This document shows positions 53,669-59,947 of a stretch of 64,000 nucleotides of DNA, one piece after another. The notes below the pieces were generated by a model that searched no databases, was not told the origin of the DNA, and worked only from the letters and a program-made list of their open reading frames with translations. Source of the DNA: BS750m-G69 sp964441235 (lineage in GTDB: Bacteria; Fidelibacterota; UBA2242); NCBI GenBank assembly GCA_964441235.1, contig CAYTUQ010000005.1:62001-126000 (forward strand). Direction: 5' to 3'. The translations under genes and the position numbers were made by a program. The stretch's first letter is position 1. The number at the start of each line of letters is the position of its first letter.

Positions 53669-54505
53669 TTAGAAGGCAAACGTTTTACCAACGCCACTAT
53701 CAATAAAATTTTCTCTATACTCATCCTTAAATAATTCTCGACAGCGGTCTCCCGAGCAGTGGGAAGGAGCAACCTTTTGAACGCCAATATTTCTGAACTC
53801 TCTAACAATATTTATTAGTTTCAAGTTAGAAGCTCCAGACAAATGAAAACCACCCATAACTAAATAAATATTTCTATCTGGCAAAATTTGCTTGGCCTCT
53901 TTTACAATATTCACTATTCCCGGATGAGCACAACCAGTGATTATCACCAGCCCTTTTTTTGTATCCAAAATTAAAGATTGTTCTTTTATCCATATTCCCA
54001 TCTCACCAGTAGTGTAAACATCTTTGCAGATTTTCATTGAACTTTTTACATCATGATACTCTGCTCCACAGGATTTTATCTCTTCTCTTACAGAATTCGT
54101 AAAGGAATAGGGAATATACACTTTTACATCTCCATTTCTCTTTAAAAATCCATTTAGTCCACCCAGATGATCTCCATGAATATGGGAGATAACAACTATA
54201 TCAATATCCTCAACGGCTATTTCCATTTTTTCCATATTGGAAAGTAAAATGGAACTATTTCCTCCTGTATCAAAAAGAATATTATTTGTGGGAGTTTTTA
54301 TTACACAGCCAAAACCCCAACTCGTGATCAAATCAGGATTAACTTGATAATTGTCATATACAACTGTGATTGTAGTTTTCCCTTCAACTGTAGCAGGTTT
54401 CTTAGGCTCACCCTGTTCTTCTGAGGATTTACAATAAATTCCTGTCAATGTGCCTGCAATAGCTAGATAAATTGTGAAAAAAGAAATGAAAATATTTTTA
54501 TTCAT
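53669..54505 (-). CDS. COG1237-type metallo-beta-lactamase-fold protein, exported
   Basis: Start at ATG 54505 with GGAGGT five bases before it. Residues 1-26 form a signal peptide ending in GIYCKSSEE, possibly a lipoprotein Cys. The MBL domain then runs in the same order as its paralogue: VVISHIHGDHLGGL, ITGCAHPGIVNI, VMGGFHLSG and VAPSHCSGDRC. A pair with one form inside and one outside the cell suggests a substrate on both sides of the membrane. Confidence 0.9.
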   Translation of the reverse strand: MNKNIFISFFTIYLAIAGTLTGIYCKSSEEQGEPKKPATVEGKTTITVVYDNYQVNPDLITSWGFGCVIKTPTNNILFDTGGNSSILLSNMEKMEIAVEDIDIVVISHIHGDHLGGLNGFLKRNGDVKVYIPYSFTNSVREEIKSCGAEYHDVKSSMKICKDVYTTGEMGIWIKEQSLILDTKKGLVIITGCAHPGIVNIVKEAKQILPDRNIYLVMGGFHLSGASNLKLINIVREFRNIGVQKVAPSHCSGDRCRELFKDEYRENFIDSGVGKTFAF

Positions 54506-54563
54506 AATACACCTCCAAACATTTTTAGACAAACTGAATTACTCATAAGGCATTCTTGAAATA

Positions 54564-54836
54564 TCAGCTGTTATAACTAATCCTAACAATATCTTCATAA
54601 TCCGGAAATTTTTTTTTAATATTTTTTAGATCAAACTTCGGAAGAGTTGAGTCATTCGGTTCTTTTTTTAGTAAAAATTCAAAAGACCTTTTTATCAATT
54701 CCTCTTTCGAAATTTTACCTCTGGTCAAATGGTTATAGTACACATCGGTAAGCCTAACTATATGTTCCGATTTGGAGTGCTTATCGCTTACCGTAACAAA
54801 AAAATTACAATATCCCATTAGTTTAACTTCTATCAT
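54564..54836 (-). CDS. Small conserved hypothetical protein (90 aa), paralogue of 48064
   Basis: The protein starts MIEVKLMGYCNFFVTV and contains GKISKEELIKRSFEFLLKKE and PKFDLKNIKKKFPDYED, matching the 87-residue protein at 48064 throughout. It comes before the exported MBL gene. Function is unknown; the pair frames the methyltransferase-MBL block, as a linked accessory might. Confidence 0.8.
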   Translation of the reverse strand: MIEVKLMGYCNFFVTVSDKHSKSEHIVRLTDVYYNHLTRGKISKEELIKRSFEFLLKKEPNDSTLPKFDLKNIKKKFPDYEDIVRISYNS

Positions 54837-55125
54837 TTTAGCAATACGTTAAAAATAACTCCAAAAATTGCAATGGTTCACCACTGATTTTCACGCCTGC
54901 CTGCCGACGCAGTCAGGCAGGGAGTTACGCAGAATTATTAGACAGGAAATAAACTCGGAACCCAACTTAAATAAATCAAAACCACTCTTCACATGGCTAA
55001 AATAGAGATTTAACTTTTTCCGATAGAGGAATTCTTCGTATAAGAGACTAAACCACATATATTTAGTAATTTACTTATTGTTTACAATTTTCCGTGTTTT
55101 TCCGTGGTGAACTGTTACCAAAAAT
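54837..55125. repeat. Spacer with a GCAGG-type palindrome
   Basis: CCTGCCTG at 54897-54904 pairs with CAGGCAGG after CCGACGCAGT. Downstream a TTTTCCGTGTTTTTCCGTGG word lies near 55088. The 289-bp spacer separates the 90-residue gene and the radical SAM gene and may hold a promoter for the lower half of the run. Confidence 0.55.
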
Positions 55126-56055
55126 TTAGTTCGACCTTTTTAGTAATTTCTTGGGCAAAATATACGTGTCGTTTTGATACTCATATTTTACCACTTCCGA
55201 TTCTTCAATCATTCTCTGTAAAGTTCCTTTTTGGGCAAAATGCTCTTCAATTGTTATTGCCTGTTCTTGTCTCAAAGGATGTCGAGAGGATATTTCTATA
55301 ATTGCTTCACGTGTCCCTTTGAACTCGTTGATTCCAAAATCACCAACTTCTTTCTCAGTAATATATTCTATTTTACCAAGAATCTGCTGTGCAGCAAGAA
55401 TAACATCCGCTCCCGGTGGTTCAACCCATTTTTCTGCTGGAGGCCGTATCGGGACAGCCACATACACTTGGTCCGGATTAATATGGTCGATAGCTTTTCT
55501 AATATTTTTCAAAGCATTTAAACCATCATTCAATCCTTTTACCAGCATTACATCCAGCCACAGCTGACCAAAAAAATCTTTCCTAAAGTCAACAAGACCT
55601 TCTATCATTTTTTCAAATTTAATATTATGGTGTGGTCTGTTGATCTTTCTGAATGTCTCTTCATCGCCTGCATCAAGCGTCGGCAATACCATATCTGCTT
55701 TGCTCAATTCATTCCGAACTTCCTCCATAAAAAGGAGCGCTCCGTTTGTAATAACCGCTACAGGGATTCCCCACTTCTCCTTTGTTTTACTAATAAGCCA
55801 GCCGAGGTCTTTATTTAATGTTGGCTCGCCATCACCAACAAATGTTATATAATCAGCTTCGGATTTCTCTACGACTATTGATAAATCGGTAAGAATATCC
55901 TCTTTTGGGAAAAAACTACATCTTTTTACTTGAAGATGATTTGTTCTTCCCAACTGACAATAAACGCACGAGTACGTACATGTCTTGGCTGGAATGGGAC
56001 TTACTCCAATCGACCTTCCAAGACGCCTCGATGGTACTGGACCGTATGCAAACAT
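55126..56055 (-). CDS. Radical SAM protein of the COG0731 type
   Basis: A 309-residue enzyme with the cluster motif CTYSCVYCQLG (CxxxCxxC) near residue 29, the YGPVPSRRLGRSIGVSPIPA N-terminus, FVGDGEPTLNKDLG and an AVPIRPPAEKWVEPP loop. These are the marks of COG0731, a group of Fe-S oxidoreductases of unassigned reaction. The C-terminal 60 residues form a winged-helix-like extension (HPLRQEQAITIEEHF). It follows the ferredoxin gene, its probable electron donor. Confidence 0.9.
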   Translation of the reverse strand: MFAYGPVPSRRLGRSIGVSPIPAKTCTYSCVYCQLGRTNHLQVKRCSFFPKEDILTDLSIVVEKSEADYITFVGDGEPTLNKDLGWLISKTKEKWGIPVAVITNGALLFMEEVRNELSKADMVLPTLDAGDEETFRKINRPHHNIKFEKMIEGLVDFRKDFFGQLWLDVMLVKGLNDGLNALKNIRKAIDHINPDQVYVAVPIRPPAEKWVEPPGADVILAAQQILGKIEYITEKEVGDFGINEFKGTREAIIEISSRHPLRQEQAITIEEHFAQKGTLQRMIEESEVVKYEYQNDTYILPKKLLKRSN

Positions 56056-56115
56056 CTCTAAACCTTTTAAAACATAAAATTATTACTGATGACCAATTAA
56101 CCTATTCTGGCAAAA

Positions 56116-56499
56116 TCACGATATAGTAATTGCATCCACAGGACAAACAGAAGAACAAATTCCACAACCCGTACAAAGAAGACTATTTACCGATGCAAAA
56201 GTATCAACAATTATTGCATTGCGAGGACATACTTCTTCACACGCTCCACATCCAGCGCATCTTTGTTCATCAATAACAGCAACAGGCTTTCTCATTTTCT
56301 CAATAGCATCCTTTCTCTTCTCAGGATAATAATTGGCATCATTAATTGGGTGAAAATCCAGATTGCTTTGTTCTATAGGTACTTCTGGAAATTGTGGTAA
56401 AAAATTTGAAGAGTTCATACTTTTAATTCTTCCAGCTCTAAAATGGTGTTTTCCTCTTCTTCCATGTTTACCTTTTCCGAATAAACTTTCCATTCTCAT
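56116..56499 (-). CDS. Ferredoxin-like 2[4Fe-4S] protein with basic N-terminus
   Basis: Start set near ATG 56499 (MRMESLFGKGKHGRRGKHHF); the longer frame begins inside a hairpin. The last 50 residues carry two clusters, CAGCGACEEVCP and CTGCGICSSVCP. The N-terminus is Lys/Arg/His-rich, which is unusual for a ferredoxin and recalls the Gly/Arg-rich proteins in this run. It lies between the membrane protein and the radical SAM gene. Confidence 0.85.
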   Translation of the reverse strand: MRMESLFGKGKHGRRGKHHFRAGRIKSMNSSNFLPQFPEVPIEQSNLDFHPINDANYYPEKRKDAIEKMRKPVAVIDEQRCAGCGACEEVCPRNAIIVDTFASVNSLLCTGCGICSSVCPVDAITIS

Positions 56500-56544
56500 A
56501 TATTCTCTTCTATTCCTTTTTACCATATATTGATTGGGACAACC

Positions 56545-56574
56545 GACTGGGAAAAGCACCAGCTTTTCCCAGTC
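56545..56574 (-). other. Strong 13-bp hairpin upstream of the ferredoxin gene
   Basis: GACTGGGAAAAGC (56545-56557) pairs perfectly with its complement at 56562-56574 across an ACCA loop. No T tract follows on either strand, so an RNA-stability or processing element is more likely than a terminator. Confidence 0.7.
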
Positions 56575-56634
56575 CGAGTTTATCCCATTGTTAAATATCT
56601 ATTTGAGAATTCTAAAATCAGCGATTTTGCACCT

Positions 56635-57018
56635 CTACAAGTTCTTCCATGCAAGACGGCAGAAATAGATAATCAATAAAGCTTGTGTCCATGGAAATAA
56701 GGGATACCACCAAATCCCATTTATGTCAGGTTTTGCCATAATGATATGAACTAAAATAGGCTGAAAAATCATCCATGCACCATCAATTATTCCTATGATA
56801 AGTCCCCATCTGATCTTCAAGAAAAGCAGAGATATTCCAATAGCAAGCAAACATGCAAAAATAGGAACACCTACAGCTCCTGGACCTCCCATATTCAGGG
56901 CCCCTGGTATTTCACGGACAATCTTATGAACAAATTGTATCAGCATTAATGCTATTACCGCCTGAACATGTATTGAAGGCAACGCTTTTCTTTCGATATT
57001 CATTTTTTTCTTTTCCAT
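56635..57018 (-). CDS. Small integral membrane protein (127 aa)
   Basis: A 127-residue protein with about four hydrophobic helices and charged ends (MEKKKMNIERK start). It contains the MGGPGAVGVPIFACLLAIG segment. The family is not recognised. Placement between NifX-type and ferredoxin genes indicates an operon member with a membrane role. Start may alternatively be MNIERKAL, five codons later. Confidence 0.7.
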   Translation of the reverse strand: MEKKKMNIERKALPSIHVQAVIALMLIQFVHKIVREIPGALNMGGPGAVGVPIFACLLAIGISLLFLKIRWGLIIGIIDGAWMIFQPILVHIIMAKPDINGIWWYPLFPWTQALLIIYFCRLAWKNL

Positions 57019-57042
57019 TTTTGATCTCTAAAATTTCATTTA

Positions 57043-57666
57043 TTAGTCTTCAATCTCTTTTATCTTCCCCAATAATTGGTTAAGCTGTTCCTGTAAAGCG
57101 TTAGCTTGATTTTTAAGTATTTTCAGTTCCTGCTCCTTAGAAACAGGTTGTTGATAAGAAGGCTGTTGAAAATCCATACCTCTTCCCATTCCCATTCCTT
57201 TACCTCCTCCTCGTCCCATACCCATACCCGTTCCCATATCAGGTGTCGGTCCTTGGGTTGCTCCAGGAGTAATTTGATCTCCAGATGCGCTTGGCTGAGG
57301 CTGCATACCAAAATGAGCACTTACATTGGGTCCACCAGTAGAGGAAGTAAACCCTCCTTTTTTGTATTGTTCTATCGCTTCTCTAACCGTACCAGTTGCT
57401 CCTACAATTATCTTAACTCCTGCTGCCTGTAAAGTTTGATATGCATTTGGTCCTACATTACCAGTTAAAATTACCTCGACATCTTTATTAGCTACGAGTT
57501 GGGCTGATTGAATCCCAGCTCCTCCACCAGCAGCAATACCGGGATTTTGAACTGTCTCAAATTCTAAAGAATCGATATCAACAATAATAAAATATTGACA
57601 CCTTCCAAATCTGGGATCAACGACAGAATCTAAACTATCTCCCTGTGAAGTTACGCAAATCTTCAT
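57043..57666 (-). CDS. NifX-type (dinitrogenase cofactor-like) protein fused to a Gly/Met-rich and coiled-coil tail
   Basis: A 207-residue protein. Residues 1-118 form a NifX/NifB-C domain (MKICVTSQGDSLDSVVDPRFGR, VILTGNVGPNAYQTL, GGPNVSAHFG). Residues 130-170 are Gly/Met/Arg-rich (MGTGMGMGRGGGKGMGMGRG), and the tail is a coiled coil (ELKILKNQANALQEQLNQLL) as in DUF5320. The design joins two families usually on separate genes. It overlaps the shorter NifX gene by four bases (ATGA). Confidence 0.88.
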   Translation of the reverse strand: MKICVTSQGDSLDSVVDPRFGRCQYFIIVDIDSLEFETVQNPGIAAGGGAGIQSAQLVANKDVEVILTGNVGPNAYQTLQAAGVKIIVGATGTVREAIEQYKKGGFTSSTGGPNVSAHFGMQPQPSASGDQITPGATQGPTPDMGTGMGMGRGGGKGMGMGRGMDFQQPSYQQPVSKEQELKILKNQANALQEQLNQLLGKIKEIED

Positions 57667-58070
57667 ACCATTAGCCCTCCTTTTCCACTATCTTTACTAT
57701 TTTGGTATTCGGTCTTCTCTACTCCATATCCTTTACCTAAACCCGGCTTACATATATTCTCACCACCTTTAAGCGTCCCATTAATTATTTTATCTACCAC
57801 TTCATCTATACCACCATTTATTCCAATAATTGTTTGGATTCCTTGCTCGGCAAATAGACCAGATGCATGTCTACCCATACCACCGGCGATAATACAGGTT
57901 ACCCCTTTATCATGTAAAAATTGCGGTAAGTATCCAGGGTGATGACCCGGATTATCAATTACTTCCTTGTTTATTAATCTGACATCCTCAATTTCTATGA
58001 TGGTAAAATTGGGACAGCGACCAAAATGGGCAGATACAAATTCTCCCTCTGTTGAAATCGCTATTTTCAT
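57663..58070 (-). CDS. NifX/NifB-C domain protein
   Basis: A 135-residue single-domain protein: MKIAISTEGEFVSAHFGRCP, EIEDVRLINKEVIDNPGHHP and CIIAGGMGRHASGLFAEQGI. This is the dinitrogenase iron-molybdenum cofactor family, which handles Fe-S or metal clusters; no nitrogenase genes are seen, so a general Fe-S/metal role is inferred. It overlaps the second NifX gene and follows a strong hairpin. Confidence 0.9.
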   Translation of the reverse strand: MKIAISTEGEFVSAHFGRCPNFTIIEIEDVRLINKEVIDNPGHHPGYLPQFLHDKGVTCIIAGGMGRHASGLFAEQGIQTIIGINGGIDEVVDKIINGTLKGGENICKPGLGKGYGVEKTEYQNSKDSGKGGLMV

Positions 58071-58183
58071 AAATTCACTCCATAGTTCTTAACTCCGATA
58101 CATATCGGAGTCCTATCGATTATCTTTACCCAAAATATCAACTCATTTATGGACTTGTGTTAAGTTTATCCCAGGCATTGAGC

Positions 58184-58210
58184 GGGATCAGGGAAGAATT
58201 CCCTGATCCC
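58184..58210 (-). other. Perfect 12-bp hairpin between the DUF5320-like and NifX genes
   Basis: GGGATCAGGGAA (58184-58195) pairs exactly with TTCCCTGATCCC (58199-58210) across a three-base loop. No T tract follows on the coding side. A processing or mRNA-stabilising role is likely. Confidence 0.7.
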
Positions 58211-58227
58211 ACAACTTCCGATACTTG

Positions 58228-58608
58228 CTACTTTTTGGCTTCTGACTCCAGTTCTCCTAATCGCTTCCTGATCTCTTCAAGGGATTTCTCAAGATATTCT
58301 GCTTGACCCTTTAATAAATCTACCTCCTGTTGCCCCGTTATAGCTGGGGGCACTGGTGCACCAAACGGCACTGCTGGTGCGTAAGCTGGATAAGGATACG
58401 CGGTTCTTTGCCAGCCAGTTAATCCCGTAGCATAATACTGGTTTCTCCTGCCCCAGCCGCCGCCTCTACCAAAGCCGCGCCCAAAACCTGCACCGGCTCC
58501 TGGTATTGGATTTGCGTAACCAGGAACTGGATATCCTGCACAGTATCCCGCTGCGCGTCCGGTCATTGGACCCATTCCTGCGGGTCCTGTTCCATCTCCT
58601 CTAGGCAT
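58228..58608 (-). CDS. DUF5320-like Gly-rich protein with C-terminal coiled coil
   Basis: Start at ATG 58608 (MPRGDGTGPAGMGPMTGRAA) with AGGAGA before it; the longer frame adds 14 residues. Gly/Arg/Pro/Tyr-rich middle, then a coiled coil (EVDLLKGQAEYLEKSLEEIR). It matches the DUF5320 architecture found next to NifX and DUF134 genes in anaerobes. Function unknown. Confidence 0.85.
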   Translation of the reverse strand: MPRGDGTGPAGMGPMTGRAAGYCAGYPVPGYANPIPGAGAGFGRGFGRGGGWGRRNQYYATGLTGWQRTAYPYPAYAPAVPFGAPVPPAITGQQEVDLLKGQAEYLEKSLEEIRKRLGELESEAKK

Positions 58609-58830
58609 GATTATTCTCCTTTCTTTTTTTTCTAAATGTATATTCTTCAACTAACTCACATATATAAGTCTTAATTGACAGATATACGTTTTTCAGTTAA
58701 GGTTATGATGCTTGTTTTGTCTTTCCGCATAAGGGTTGCCTTTGGCACGGTCACGTCCTTCGCCTTTAATATCTCTCACATTTCACGTTTCATCATCAAC
58801 CATCAAACATTAACAATCTTCCATCATTTA

Positions 58831-59058
58831 TTATCCTCTTGTCATTATCGTGCCACACTTTGGGCACTCTTTTTGATTACAGGGTTGACCTACAACGTGC
58901 GTTACCCTGTGACCGCAGCTTGGGCATACACAATCTCCGCCCGGTCCGGCAGCATATTGACCGCCCATGCGTCCGCCTCTGCCACCACCGCCTTGGCCGG
59001 CACCTCGCCCTGTGCCGGGACCCTGACCAAGCGGACCCGTACCGTCTCCTCTAGGCAT
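58831..59058 (-). CDS. MPRGDGTGP-type Gly-rich protein with zinc ribbon
   Basis: A 75-residue protein. The first 37 residues are Gly/Arg-rich (MPRGDGTGPLGQGPGTGRGA). The second half is a zinc ribbon: CVCPSCGHRV and KECPKCGTIM. Its N-terminus is nearly the same as the DUF5320-like protein's, and the leader before its ATG (AGGAGAATTTATT) is nearly the same as that of the 15-residue frame at 59139. Confidence 0.8.
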   Translation of the reverse strand: MPRGDGTGPLGQGPGTGRGAGQGGGGRGGRMGGQYAAGPGGDCVCPSCGHRVTHVVGQPCNQKECPKCGTIMTRG

Positions 59059-59091
59059 AATAAATTCTCCTTTCTTCTTTTAAAATCTTTA

Positions 59092-59139
59092 TCAACCCCT
59101 TCTTCTTCCGCGTCCACCTCTACCTCTTCCTCTAGGCAT
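59092..59139 (-). CDS. Arg/Gly micro-ORF (15 aa)
   Basis: ATG 59139 has AGGAGA spaced as in the neighbouring genes and codes MPRGRGRGGRGRRRG before TGA. It falls between the DUF134 gene and the zinc-ribbon gene in the same direction. The peptide resembles the Gly/Arg tail of the DUF134 protein. It may be a true RGG micropeptide or a truncated copy of an MPRG protein. Confidence 0.45.
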   Translation of the reverse strand: MPRGRGRGGRGRRRG

Positions 59140-59161
59140 AATAAACTCTCCTTTATTTTTT

Positions 59162-59641
59162 TTACCAACCACCGCGACCTCTTCTTCCTCTGCGTCCACG
59201 ACCCTCTCGACCGAGCCCCATTCCTCGACCAAACTGTTGATTCAAATGGACTATATTTGCCGAACCACATGAAGGGCATAATACAGGCACATTAGATGGT
59301 ACGTCAAATCGGAAAACATTACCGCAGTCGTAACACTGAATTACATTGGCAATAAATGAATAGTTTCCACCATCAATTACAAGTTCTTTAGCATCAACAA
59401 TGCAATCAGCTACTTTTTTCCGGGCTTTCTCAATAAGCCGTGTAAAAGTAGGTCGCGAAATCTCCATAATGTCAGCAGCCTCCTGGTGATCCAAACCTTC
59501 ATAGTCAGCAAGACGGATAGCCTCATATTCATCTATTGAAAGCATAACGCTTTCAAGAAATCTTGCAGGAACACCTATAGGTTTTAATCCCTGAATTCTT
59601 GGAGGTTGCTGGACTGTTCTTTGTTTCTGAGGTCTTGGCAT
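59162..59641 (-). CDS. DUF134 family HTH regulator with zinc ribbon and RGG tail
   Basis: Start at ATG 59641 (MPRPQKQR) with AAAGGA upstream; the longer frame crosses the promoter. The 159 residues contain LSIDEYEAIRLADYEGLDHQ and EAADIMEISRPTFTRLIEKA (sigma-70 region 4-like HTH), the ribbon CYDCGNVF and LCPSCGSA, and an Arg/Gly-rich tail. DUF134 proteins are predicted to control the NifX/Mrp-type cluster. The promoter below carries direct repeats, so autoregulation is likely. Confidence 0.92.
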   Translation of the reverse strand: MPRPQKQRTVQQPPRIQGLKPIGVPARFLESVMLSIDEYEAIRLADYEGLDHQEAADIMEISRPTFTRLIEKARKKVADCIVDAKELVIDGGNYSFIANVIQCYDCGNVFRFDVPSNVPVLCPSCGSANIVHLNQQFGRGMGLGREGRGRRGRRGRGGW

Positions 59642-59653
59642 ATTAATCCTTTC

Positions 59654-59701
59654 TGCACATATGCTCATAACTAATATAATGCACATATGTTCATTTGTCA
59701 A
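59654..59701 (-). promoter_or_regulatory. DUF134 promoter overlapped by two 15-bp direct repeats
   Basis: On the minus strand TTGACA (59701-59696), a 17-bp spacer and TATATT (59678-59673) form a consensus sigma-70 promoter. ATGAACATATGTGCA lies within the spacer (59694-59680) and ATGAGCATATGTGCA lies downstream of the -10 (59668-59654), 26 bp apart. Protein bound to both would block transcription. Each repeat holds the CATATG palindrome. Confidence 0.85.
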
Positions 59702-59771
59702 GACTTTTTTTCGAGTAAAAAATCTGTTGCATACCCTGATTATCTATTTACTGTCGGCTCTTATATCTTTA

Positions 59772-59807
59772 CAAAAAAGCCCCGTATAATAAAAATCATA
59801 CAGGGCT
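59772..59807 (-). terminator. Rho-independent terminator after the TonB receptor gene
   Basis: On the minus strand AGCCCTGTAT pairs with ATACGGGGCT (one G-T pair), followed directly by a T6 tract. It ends the leftward transcript from the metal-uptake genes about 140 bp after the receptor stop and before the DUF134 promoter. Confidence 0.85.
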
Positions 59808-59947
59808 ACATTCCATTACTTATTATCCAAACCATTTTGGAAAATTTTCATTCATTTTTCATTGTTCCTTCCTTTAACTTGGATCTATTCGCCACAATTG
59901 TTTTTTAAGTAAATAGTTCAAGTTGTTCATTCTTCCTTCCACACTTT

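Noticed and set aside
58675..59295. 206-codon plus-strand frame
   Set aside because: Opposite-strand shadow of the Gly/Arg-rich genes, whose GC-rich codons keep it open.
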